Shown here piece after piece: positions 25,393 to 32,037 of a DNA stretch of 64,000 bases. A program made the position numbers and the translations under genes. Source of the stretch: JBBCJR01 sp037190805 (GTDB lineage: Bacteria; Pseudomonadota; Alphaproteobacteria; Sphingomonadales; Sphingomonadaceae); NCBI GenBank assembly GCA_037190805.1, contig JBBCJR010000014.1, positions 69,508-133,507 on the forward strand, given 5' to 3'. The notes under the pieces were generated by a model that searched no databases, had not been told where the DNA came from, and saw nothing but the letters and a program-made list of their open reading frames with translations. How positions within the stretch are numbered: the stretch's first letter is position 1; every line of letters begins with the position of its first letter.

Positions 25393-26361
25393 ATGGCCTC
25401 GCGGATCAAGAAGGCGCCGCCGCCCGGATCGAACCAGCCGCCGATCATCATCGTCAAGAAGGTGGTCGCCGATGGCCATGGCGGCCACCATGGCGGCGCG
25501 TGGAAGGTCGCCTATGCCGACTTCGTGACCGCGATGATGGCCTTCTTCCTGCTGATGTGGCTGCTGGGCGCGACGACCGAGAAGCAGCGCAAGGCGCTGG
25601 CTGACTATTTCGCGCCGACCCTCATCGAGCTGAAGCAGAACAGCGCCGGTTCCGACGGGCTGTTCGGCGGCCAGTCGCTGATCGATGTCGACAACTACCC
25701 GCACAAGGCGCAGCAGACCGGCACCAAGGCGCTGACCGTACCGATGGGCGCGACGGGCGGCGAGAATGTCGGCGCGGGGCCGAACGGCGCGCTGCGTTCC
25801 GCCAGCGACGCGCGGCAGATCGACACCCGCAACTTCAATCGCATCCGGTCAGAAATCGATCGTCAGATCCAGGGTGATGCCGGCCTGTCGCGGCTGCGCA
25901 GCCAGGTGCGGTTCGTGCAGACCAAGGAAGGTCTCAGGATCGATCTGGTCGACGAGGCGGATTTCTCGATGTTCGCCCTCGGCACCACGGCACTCGTCCC
26001 CGAAGCGAGCAAGCTGGTCGGCCAGATCGCCAAGTCGATCGCTCCACTGGCGAACCGGGTGACGGTGCGCGGCCATACCGACAGCGTGCCTTATGGCGAC
26101 CCGACGCGGATGAACAACTGGATGCTGTCGACCGGCCGCGCCGAAGCAACACGCCGGCGACTCGAGCAGGGTGGAGTCCCCGAATCCCGCTATGAGCGGA
26201 TCGAAGGCGTCGCCGACCGCGAGCCGTTCGTCGCCGACCCGTTCGACCCCCGCAACCGCCGCATCTCGATCACCGTCCTGTATAGCGACGGGCGACGGGG
26301 CACGGCTGTCGTCAGCGGGGGCGACTCTTCAGCATCACTAGAAACACCCCCCGCGCGTTGA
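25393..26361 (+). CDS. motB: Flagellar stator protein MotB
   Basis: MotB anchors the stator to peptidoglycan and carries the proton-binding Asp. The 322-residue protein has the conserved membrane segment WKVAYADFVTAMMAFFLLMW with Asp43, a plug-like stretch after it (TEKQRKALADYFAP), and an OmpA domain (VRGHTDSVPYGDPTRMNNWM, LSTGRAEATRRRLEQGGVPE). This is the ordinary stator pair; the compact pair at 13483-14693 is additional. Confidence 0.95.
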   Translation: MASRIKKAPPPGSNQPPIIIVKKVVADGHGGHHGGAWKVAYADFVTAMMAFFLLMWLLGATTEKQRKALADYFAPTLIELKQNSAGSDGLFGGQSLIDVDNYPHKAQQTGTKALTVPMGATGGENVGAGPNGALRSASDARQIDTRNFNRIRSEIDRQIQGDAGLSRLRSQVRFVQTKEGLRIDLVDEADFSMFALGTTALVPEASKLVGQIAKSIAPLANRVTVRGHTDSVPYGDPTRMNNWMLSTGRAEATRRRLEQGGVPESRYERIEGVADREPFVADPFDPRNRRISITVLYSDGRRGTAVVSGGDSSASLETPPAR

Positions 26362-26376
26362 CGGATATGGACTAAC

Positions 26377-26393
26377 GGGCTGACTTTCAGCCC
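26377..26393. repeat. Small hairpin between convergent motB and engB
   Basis: GGGCTGA (26377-26383) and TCAGCCC (26387-26393) form a perfect 7-bp stem with a 3-nt loop in the 25-nt gap between the two stop codons, reaching into the engB stop. It has no T-tract and may only weakly separate the convergent transcripts. Confidence 0.4.
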
Positions 26394-27043
26394 AGCGCTT
26401 CGACCACAGCCGCGCGCAGTTCGGGCAGGCCCATGCCCTTTTCGGACGAGGTGACGATGATGTCGGGGTGGGCGGCGACGTGGCCGCGCGCCTCGGCGGA
26501 AACCTTGTCCAGCATGGCGGCGACTTCGCTCGCCTTCAGCTTGTCGGCCTTGGTGAGGACGAGGCGGTAGGAGACCGCCGCCGCATCGAGCATCTTCATG
26601 ACCTCGCGGTCGACATCCATCAGGCCGCGCCGGCTGTCGATCAGCACCAGCGCGCGTTTCAATACCGCCCGGCCGCGAAGATAGTCGTTCACCAGATAGC
26701 GCCACTGACGGACCATGTCCTTCGGTGCCTCGGCAAAGCCATAGCCGGGCATGTCGACCAGCCGGAAATTGAGCGGCCGGCCGACATCGAAGAAGTTCAG
26801 CTCCTGCGTGCGGCCCGGCGTGTTCGACGTCCGGGCAAGGCCGGTGCGGAAGGTGAGCGCGTTCAGCAAGGACGACTTGCCGACATTCGATCGTCCGGCG
26901 AACGCCACCTCGGGCACCACCGGATCGGGCAGATGGGAGAGGCCCGGCGCCGACTTCAGAAAGTCGACCGGCCCCGCGAACAGTCGCCGCGCCGTCTCGA
27001 TCCGCTCTGCAGCGGCGGCCTCCTCGTCGGTGGGAATCGTCAC
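26387..27043 (-). CDS. engB: Ribosome biogenesis GTPase EngB (YsxC/YihA)
   Basis: EngB is a GTPase needed for large ribosomal subunit assembly. The 218-residue protein has G1 GRSNVGKS, G2-region TSNTPGRTQELNFF, G3 DMPGYG, G4 TKAD and a G5-like TSSEKG motif. The GTG start overlaps the yidC stop (GTGA), and no ATG lies in a suitable position. The order yidC-engB is typical of alphaproteobacteria. argB, often next to it, is found 17 kb away here. Confidence 0.94.
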   Translation of the reverse strand: MTIPTDEEAAAAERIETARRLFAGPVDFLKSAPGLSHLPDPVVPEVAFAGRSNVGKSSLLNALTFRTGLARTSNTPGRTQELNFFDVGRPLNFRLVDMPGYGFAEAPKDMVRQWRYLVNDYLRGRAVLKRALVLIDSRRGLMDVDREVMKMLDAAAVSYRLVLTKADKLKASEVAAMLDKVSAEARGHVAAHPDIIVTSSEKGMGLPELRAAVVEALG

Positions 27044-28752
27044 TTCGCCGCCGGGGCTTCCTTCATCCCCGGCGTACGGCTGTAGAGCCAGCTCTGCTGC
27101 GCGATGGTGAGGATGTTCGACACCGTCCAGTAAAGCTGCAGGCCCGCCGCGAACGGCGCCATGATGAACATGAAGATCCAGGGCATAAGGCCGAATACCT
27201 TCTGCTGCATCGGATCCATCGGTGCCGGATTGAGCTTCTGCTGCAGCCACATCGTGATGCCGAGCAGGATCGGCAGCACGCCGATCGCGATCATCGCCGG
27301 CGGGGTGAAGGGCAGCAGGCCGAACAGGTTGACCGGCGTCAGCGGGTCGGGCGCCGACAGGTCCTTCAGCCACAGCGCGAACGGCTGGTGCCGCATTTCG
27401 ATCGACAGCATCAGCACCTTGTAGAGCGCGTAGAAGATCGGGATCTGAAGGAAGATCGGCAGGCAACCGGCCAGCGGGTTGACCTTTTCCTCCTGGTAGA
27501 GCTTCAGCATCTCCTGCTGCTGGCGCTGCTTGTCGTCCTTGTAGCGCTCCTGGATCGCCTTCATCTTCGGCTGGAGCACACGCATCGCCGCCATCGACTT
27601 GAACTGCTTCTGTGCGATCGGGAACATCAGCCCGCGCACGATGATCGTCAGGCCGATGATCGCCACGCCGAAATTGCCGAGCGTCTTGAACAGCCAGTGG
27701 AGCAGATAGAAGATCGGCTTCTCGAACCAGTAGAACCAGCCCCAGTCGATCGCCTTGTCGAACTGGGCGATGCCGAGGCCGTCCTTGTAGTTGTCCAGCA
27801 GCTCCACTTCCTTGGCGCCGGCAAACAGGCGGCTGGTCGCTTCCACCGCCTTGCCCGGCTGAACGATCGTCGCCGGCAGGACGAGGTCGGCCTGATAGCG
27901 TCCGCCGTCGCCTGCCCGGAAGCCGGCATCAACCGCCTGCCCCTGATCGGGGACCAGGGCGGTCAGCCAGTATTTGTCGGTAAATCCGATCCAGCCGCCA
28001 GTGGTCGCGAATCGGCGGCCAGATGCGCCTGCCTCATCCAAAGTGGAGAAATTGACGCTGTAGTCGGCGGCGCCGTTGAAGGTGCCGATCGGACCGGTGT
28101 GCATGGTCCAGCTATCGGGGTCCTTCGACACGCCGACGCGCGAGGCGAGCGTGTACGGCCTGACCGCCACCGCCCCGCCACTGCGATTGCCGACCGCCTG
28201 CGAAACCGTGAACATATAATGCTCGTCGATCGCCAGGCGGATGCGGAAGGTCTGGCCGCCGCCGTTGCTCCAGGTCAGCGTCAACGGCTTGTCGGGCGTC
28301 AACGTGTCGCCGTCTGCCTGCCAGCGCGTCTCGGCACCCGGCAGGCTGACACCCTCACCGGTCCAGCCGATCTGGAGGAAATAGGCATCGGGCGCGCCCG
28401 CTGGGGACAGCAGGCGGATAGGCGGCGCATCCTTGGCGATGGTCTGGCGATGATTGACCAGCACCAGATCGTCGATCCGCGCGCCGACAAGGTTGATCGA
28501 GCCCTTGAGCGCCGGGGTGTCGATGGCGACGCGCGGCGTTTCACGCAGCACGATGGCGCGGTCACGCACCGCCGCCGGAGTCTGGGCTACGGGACCGGCG
28601 GCAGGATTCGGCAGCACCACCGATTTGCCGTCGACGATCTTGGTCGACGGCGGCGCCGCGGTCGGGAAGACGCGGTCGGAAATCACGCTCCATCCGAACA
28701 GCACAAGCGCGGACAGGACCAGCGCCAGGATCATGTTGCGCGAGTTATCCAA
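27040..28752 (-). CDS. yidC: Membrane protein insertase YidC
   Basis: YidC inserts and folds inner-membrane proteins alone or with SecYEG. The 570-residue product has an N-terminal helix (MILALVLSALVLFGWSVI), a large periplasmic beta-sandwich domain (about residues 70-340) and the C-terminal five-helix core, including GNFGVAIIGLTIIVRGLMFP, the cytoplasmic hairpin QPKMKAIQERYKDDKQRQQQ, and CLPIFLQIPIFYALYKVLM. It lies 18 nt after yidD. Confidence 0.96.
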   Translation of the reverse strand: MDNSRNMILALVLSALVLFGWSVISDRVFPTAAPPSTKIVDGKSVVLPNPAAGPVAQTPAAVRDRAIVLRETPRVAIDTPALKGSINLVGARIDDLVLVNHRQTIAKDAPPIRLLSPAGAPDAYFLQIGWTGEGVSLPGAETRWQADGDTLTPDKPLTLTWSNGGGQTFRIRLAIDEHYMFTVSQAVGNRSGGAVAVRPYTLASRVGVSKDPDSWTMHTGPIGTFNGAADYSVNFSTLDEAGASGRRFATTGGWIGFTDKYWLTALVPDQGQAVDAGFRAGDGGRYQADLVLPATIVQPGKAVEATSRLFAGAKEVELLDNYKDGLGIAQFDKAIDWGWFYWFEKPIFYLLHWLFKTLGNFGVAIIGLTIIVRGLMFPIAQKQFKSMAAMRVLQPKMKAIQERYKDDKQRQQQEMLKLYQEEKVNPLAGCLPIFLQIPIFYALYKVLMLSIEMRHQPFALWLKDLSAPDPLTPVNLFGLLPFTPPAMIAIGVLPILLGITMWLQQKLNPAPMDPMQQKVFGLMPWIFMFIMAPFAAGLQLYWTVSNILTIAQQSWLYSRTPGMKEAPAAK

Positions 28753-28770
28753 CGTATCTTCCTTGAAAAA

Positions 28771-28995
28771 TCAGTGTTCGAGGTCCGGCACGGGATCATG
28801 ACCGGACCCGCCCCAGGGGTGACAACGTCCTATCCTGCGGATCGCGAGCCAGCCACCCTTCACCGCTCCATAGCGCGACAAAGCCTCGATCGCATAGGCC
28901 GAGCATGAGGGAACGAAGCGACAGGATGGTGGCAGCACGGCGGAGAAGCTGATTTGCCAGCCGCGCGCCAGCAGGATCAGCAGCCGGGCGATCAT
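28771..28995 (-). CDS. yidD: Membrane protein insertion efficiency factor YidD
   Basis: A 74-residue amphipathic protein that aids YidC-dependent insertion. The Cys-containing family signature is complete: LPPSCRFVPSCSAYAIEAL then GGWLAIRRIGRCHPWGGSG. It overlaps the end of rnpA by 4 nt (ATGA). Confidence 0.95.
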   Translation of the reverse strand: MIARLLILLARGWQISFSAVLPPSCRFVPSCSAYAIEALSRYGAVKGGWLAIRRIGRCHPWGGSGHDPVPDLEH

Positions 28996-29516
28996 GGCCG
29001 GGACGCCGCCCGCTCGCCACGCGGTCGCGGCCCGCGCGCCCGGTCCGCCTTTCCCGCCGCGACGCGGGCGAGAGCGGCATGCAACTCGTCGCGCAGCAGG
29101 GCGTGAGGGCGTTCCACACCGTCGCCTCTGACGATCAGGACATGATCGGCGCCAACGATGCCGGATGCCGGCAGCAGTTCGGCCGCGAGGGCGCGGAAGC
29201 GGCGCTTGGCGCGATTGCGAATCACAGCTCCGCCCAGCTTGCGCGTGGCGGTGAAGCCGACCCGCATCGCCGAATCACCATCCTCGCGGCGGTTGACGAG
29301 CAGCACGAAGCCGGGTGTCGCCACCCGTGCCCCATGATTGGCGGCGAGAAAGTCCTTCCTCGCCCGCAGATGGTTCAGGCCGACAGCTTCTTGCGGCCGC
29401 GCGCCCGGCGCGCCGCCAGAACCTTGCGGCCACCGGGGGTCGCCGAGCGGGCCCGGAAGCCGTGACGGCGGGCCCGGACAAGCCGGCTCGGCTGATAGGT
29501 GCGCTTCATCGGTCAT
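28992..29516 (-). CDS. rnpA: RNase P protein component RnpA, frame enclosing rpmH
   Basis: RnpA is the protein subunit of RNase P, which matures tRNA 5' ends. The core (about residues 48-155) has LRARKDFLAANHG, FVLLVNRR and the basic RNR motif in GGAVIRNRAKRRFRAL. Between the core and the ATG at 29516 the frame contains no ATG, GTG or TTG, only CTG codons. Starting at 29516 gives 174 residues with a 46-residue Pro/Gly-rich extension encoded out of frame across the whole of rpmH. The two start codons are 4 nt apart, as reported for Thermus. A start at an internal CTG (near 29382) or at the GTG inside GARVATPGF cannot be excluded; the gene itself is certain. Confidence 0.85.
   Translation of the reverse strand: MTDEAHLSAEPACPGPPSRLPGPLGDPRWPQGSGGAPGARPQEAVGLNHLRARKDFLAANHGARVATPGFVLLVNRREDGDSAMRVGFTATRKLGGAVIRNRAKRRFRALAAELLPASGIVGADHVLIVRGDGVERPHALLRDELHAALARVAAGKADRARGPRPRGERAASRP
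29375..29509 (-). CDS. rpmH: 50S ribosomal protein L34
   Basis: A 44-residue protein beginning MKRTYQPSRLVRARRHGF and ending ARRARGRKKLSA, which is unmistakably L34. GAGG lies 8 nt before the ATG, an ideal distance, while the same GAGG is only 1 nt from the rnpA ATG. L34 should therefore be favoured over RnpA by the shared ribosome site. The gene lies wholly inside the longest rnpA frame. Confidence 0.97.
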   Translation of the reverse strand: MKRTYQPSRLVRARRHGFRARSATPGGRKVLAARRARGRKKLSA

Positions 29517-29600
29517 ACCTCGGATTACAAATGCAAAGCGGCCGCGCCCAAGGGAGCGGCCTTCATCGGCTGCCGCGATTAGGCAAGGGGGGCGGGAAAG

Positions 29601-29891
29601 TCAATCACCGGCGCTGTCTGGTGCCTTCGGCCGCACGCCGCGCAGCAGTCCCCGGTCGCCTAGGCGCCCGATACGCGGAAAACGGCGCTTGAACGCCACA
29701 TAGCGGCGTTTGGCCCACAACGATCCGCGCAGCACCAGCGCCAGCCCGGCAGCAAATACCAGCACCCCGCCCGGGCCAGGCAGCACACCCACGACGGGCG
29801 CGAGCGCGATCAGCAGCCACCCGACCGCGAGCTGGGTCAGGCGGACCGCCTCGGCGCCGCCGAGTCGCGGCAGAAACCGGCGCTGCTTCAT
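29601..29891 (-). CDS. Small membrane protein, PGPGW-like
   Basis: A 96-residue protein with one or two membrane helices (AVGWLLIALAPVVGVLPGPGG, then VLVFAAGLALVLRGSLWA cut at the Gly run) and a basic C-terminus (KRRYVAFKRRFPRI). The PGPG turn between hydrophobic segments, followed by WAKRR, is like the putative transmembrane family PGPGW. Function is unknown. The start at MKQRRF was preferred over a longer frame from 30107 whose extra residues look like non-coding translation. It is divergent from infC. Confidence 0.7.
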   Translation of the reverse strand: MKQRRFLPRLGGAEAVRLTQLAVGWLLIALAPVVGVLPGPGGVLVFAAGLALVLRGSLWAKRRYVAFKRRFPRIGRLGDRGLLRGVRPKAPDSAGD

Positions 29892-30112
29892 GTACGGGAT
29901 ATGGGGAGAGCCAGCGCGCAGGTTCAAGCGCGCGATCCGACGAACGTCGAGCGTCGTGCGACGAGCCGAAAGGCGACTTTTCAGCAACGCGGGGGTCGAA
30001 AAGCACAGAGAAACCCGATACAATGGCTTTCCGTTTCGCCACTGGCACACTAAATGGGCGAAATTCGCACCTAGTCGAAACAGCATCTGGAGAACCTGCC
30101 ATACCACCGTCC

Positions 30113-30652
30113 ATGCCCCGGCGACCGATGATGCCGCCGCCCATCCCGCTCAACGGTCCTCGCTTCAATGAATTCATCACCGTGCCCAAGGTTCGGGTGA
30201 TCGACGAGGACGGTGAAAATCTGGGCGTGATGTACACGCGCGAGGCGATGGAGCAGGCGGCCGAGGTAGGCTTGGATCTGGTCGAGGTATCGCCCGGCGC
30301 CGATCCACCGGTCTGCAAGTTCCTGGACGTGGGCAAGTTCAAATACGAGGCCCAGAAGAAGGCGAACCTCGCCCGCAAGAGCCAGAAGACGCAGGAGATC
30401 AAAGAGATCAAGATGCGTCCGAACATCGACGACCACGACTATGACGTGAAGATGCGCAAGGTTCACGAATTCATCGCCGAAGGCGACAAGGTGAAGGTCA
30501 CCCTGCGCTTCCGCGGTCGCGAGCTTGCCCATGGCCAGCTGGGCATGCAGGTCCTCCAGCGCGTCCAGGCCGATGTCGCCGAAACCGCGAAGGTCGAACA
30601 GCACCCCCGCATGGAAGGTCGCCAGATGCTGATGGTGCTGGCGCCGAAATAA
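30113..30652 (+). CDS. infC: Translation initiation factor IF-3
   Basis: IF-3 binds the 30S subunit and checks the start codon. The protein has the N-domain (GPRFNEFITVPKVRVIDEDG, DLVEVSPGADPPVCKFLDVG) and C-domain (EIKEIKMRPNIDDHDYDVKM, KVTLRFRGRELAHGQLGM, KVEQHPRMEGRQMLMVLAPK). The first ATG giving the usual N-terminus is at 30113 (179 residues), but no ribosome site is near it. GGAG at 30089-30092 stands 8 nt before an in-frame ATA at 30101, so the true start may be this rare codon, in line with IF-3 autoregulation at AUU in E. coli. The ATG at 30023 is unlikely. A terminator follows. Confidence 0.95.
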   Translation: MPRRPMMPPPIPLNGPRFNEFITVPKVRVIDEDGENLGVMYTREAMEQAAEVGLDLVEVSPGADPPVCKFLDVGKFKYEAQKKANLARKSQKTQEIKEIKMRPNIDDHDYDVKMRKVHEFIAEGDKVKVTLRFRGRELAHGQLGMQVLQRVQADVAETAKVEQHPRMEGRQMLMVLAPK

Positions 30653-30673
30653 GGCTGGGGTCAGCCCGTTCAC

Positions 30674-30708
30674 GACCCGCCCGGCCAAGAGGTCGCGGCG
30701 GGTCTTTT
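30674..30708 (+). terminator. Rho-independent terminator of infC
   Basis: GACCCGCC (30674-30681) pairs with GGCGGGTC (30697-30704), followed directly by TTTT, 21 nt after the infC stop. rpmI and rplT, which often follow infC, are absent, in keeping with a monocistronic gene. Confidence 0.85.
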
Positions 30709-30741
30709 ACTGCCCGAGACGCATGCCTGTTAAAGGCGGGT

Positions 30742-30767
30742 GGAACGTCTGCCGCCCACGACGGGTT
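30742..30767 (+). promoter_or_regulatory. Possible EcfG general-stress promoter
   Basis: GGAAC (30742-30746), a 17-nt spacer and GGTT (30764-30767) resemble the alphaproteobacterial EcfG consensus GGAAC-N16/17-CGTT with one mismatch. It is placed about 33 nt upstream of the small ORF at 30800. The remainder of the 364-nt region between infC and the CsgG-family gene holds two terminators and that ORF. Confidence 0.45.
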
Positions 30768-30799
30768 GTCCTCCTGCCATTACGACAGGGAGAATAGGC

Positions 30800-30880
30800 A
30801 TGGGCAAGGCATTGATTCTTTGGCTTCTCGGCGTTCCGGGGCTCGTGGTGATCGGCCTGCTCGCCTTCAACATTCTATGA
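30800..30880 (+). CDS. 26-residue hydrophobic membrane peptide
   Basis: The ORF encodes MGKALILWLLGVPGLVVIGL plus LAFNIL, a single membrane helix with a positive N-terminus. AGGGAG lies 9 nt before the ATG, and the ORF ends in TGA at 30880. Such short helices with a WLLG-V-P core are, to my recollection, common in sphingomonads and other alphaproteobacteria but uncharacterised. An EcfG-like promoter stands upstream, so a stress role is possible. Confidence 0.65.
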   Translation: MGKALILWLLGVPGLVVIGLLAFNIL

Positions 30881-30948
30881 GCTTGTCGAGACAGCCCAAG
30901 CCGATCACCTGATGCGCCGGAAGACCGGGCACAAAATAGCCGATAACG

Positions 30949-30981
30949 AAAAAGCGCCGCCGAGGCCGCATGAAGCGGCGC
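30949..30981 (-). terminator. Rho-independent terminator of the CsgG-family gene
   Basis: Read on the minus strand, GCGCCGC (30981-30975) pairs with GCGGCGC (30960-30954) and is followed by TTTTT (30953-30949). It lies 36 nt beyond the stop at 31017. Confidence 0.75.
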
Positions 30982-31016
30982 CGGCGACGCTTTATCACAA
31001 CCTGTCCTGACGCGCG

Positions 31017-31784
31017 TCAGCGCGCCTGCGGTGCCGCCGCGCTGGCATTTTCCGGCAGGCCACCAAGCTGGCCAACCAGCTTGGTGTAGGCGTCGAGATA
31101 GGCAAGGACGAGCACCTGGCCGATGTCGGTGTTCTGGTAGCCGCCGCCGCCGACCGCGCCGAAGCCACCGCCGAAGAAGCCGCCGCCGCCAGCGCCGAAG
31201 CTGAGGTCGGACTTGCGGGCATAGCCCTCGGTCAGACGCTCCTGCTCGGTGGTGCGGGCGTTGACCAGCGTCAGGGTGACGTTGGCTTCCTTCTTCTTGA
31301 CGTTGATGACGCCGGCCAGGGCGCCGAAGCCGCCGAGGAAGCTGCGACCGATGCCGCCCAGCACGCCGCCGAGCGCATTGCCGCCCGAGTTCGAATTCTG
31401 GGTGACGATATCGGGAACCACGAAATAATCGGCTGCCTTCACCTGAGCGCGGCCGATATTGCTGTTGTCCTGCAACTCGCCGTCATCGGCCAGGGCGCGC
31501 TCGATGTTGCGGCTGGCCAGGCCCTTGCCGCGATCGACGAGGCCGAAGCAGCCGGACTTCATCACGAACACCTTGATGATCGCCTCGGGACTGCCGAGAC
31601 CGAGCTGCTGCCACCAGTTGGTGTCCGGCTCGACGACGGCGATGGTGCCCAGGCGCTTGGAGCAGACCGGGATTTCCTGGGTGCCCTTCTCCTGCGCCTT
31701 GCGGCCGGACGACTGCGCCATCGCGGGCTGGCCCGCAACGCCGAGCGCGGCGACCAGCGCCGTCGTCCACATGAACTTCTTCAT
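31017..31784 (-). CDS. CsgG-family secreted or outer-membrane-linked protein
   Basis: A 255-residue precursor with a Sec signal peptide (WTTALVAALGVAGQPAMA) and a CsgG/HfaB-like domain: LGTIAVVEPDTNWW, VMKSGCFGLVDRGKGL, AADYFVVPDIV, EANVTLTLVNARTTEQE and a Gly-rich stretch GGGGFFGGGFGAVGGGG. CsgG proper is a lipoprotein that forms the curli secretion pore, but this protein has no lipobox Cys after the signal, and no curli or holdfast genes are close. It may be a periplasmic relative with a different job. A GGGGGAG ribosome site precedes the ATG. Confidence 0.72.
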   Translation of the reverse strand: MKKFMWTTALVAALGVAGQPAMAQSSGRKAQEKGTQEIPVCSKRLGTIAVVEPDTNWWQQLGLGSPEAIIKVFVMKSGCFGLVDRGKGLASRNIERALADDGELQDNSNIGRAQVKAADYFVVPDIVTQNSNSGGNALGGVLGGIGRSFLGGFGALAGVINVKKKEANVTLTLVNARTTEQERLTEGYARKSDLSFGAGGGGFFGGGFGAVGGGGYQNTDIGQVLVLAYLDAYTKLVGQLGGLPENASAAAPQAR

Positions 31785-31969
31785 TGAAACTCCCCCATAA
31801 AAGGATGGTCCGGAACGCTAGTCCGGGCGAAGCGACCCTCTGCTTATTATCATGCCTGAATCCGAACACTTCGTGAAGATGGCACAAGACCCCCTGTGGC
31901 ATGGAAACCGCAAAGAACAGAAAATAAGGCGGTTTATGCTCCCGTCTCTTGCGAGCCCATGCCCGGTCG

Positions 31970-32011
31970 GTTTACGTAAACGGAAACTTAACAGACACCG
32001 TTGAAAACGGT
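31970..32011 (+). promoter_or_regulatory. Two palindromes upstream of a TonB receptor
   Basis: GTTTACGTAAAC (31970-31981) is a perfect 12-bp palindrome, and ACCGTT-GAA-AACGGT (31997-32011) is a second perfect inverted repeat. Both lie within 70 nt of the receptor ATG, in the 253-nt divergent region. They look like operators, the first of a TetR-like shape. No regulator gene lies beside them. Confidence 0.55.
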
Positions 32012-32037
32012 CGAGGGTCCGCAAAAAGGAGGGTGCT

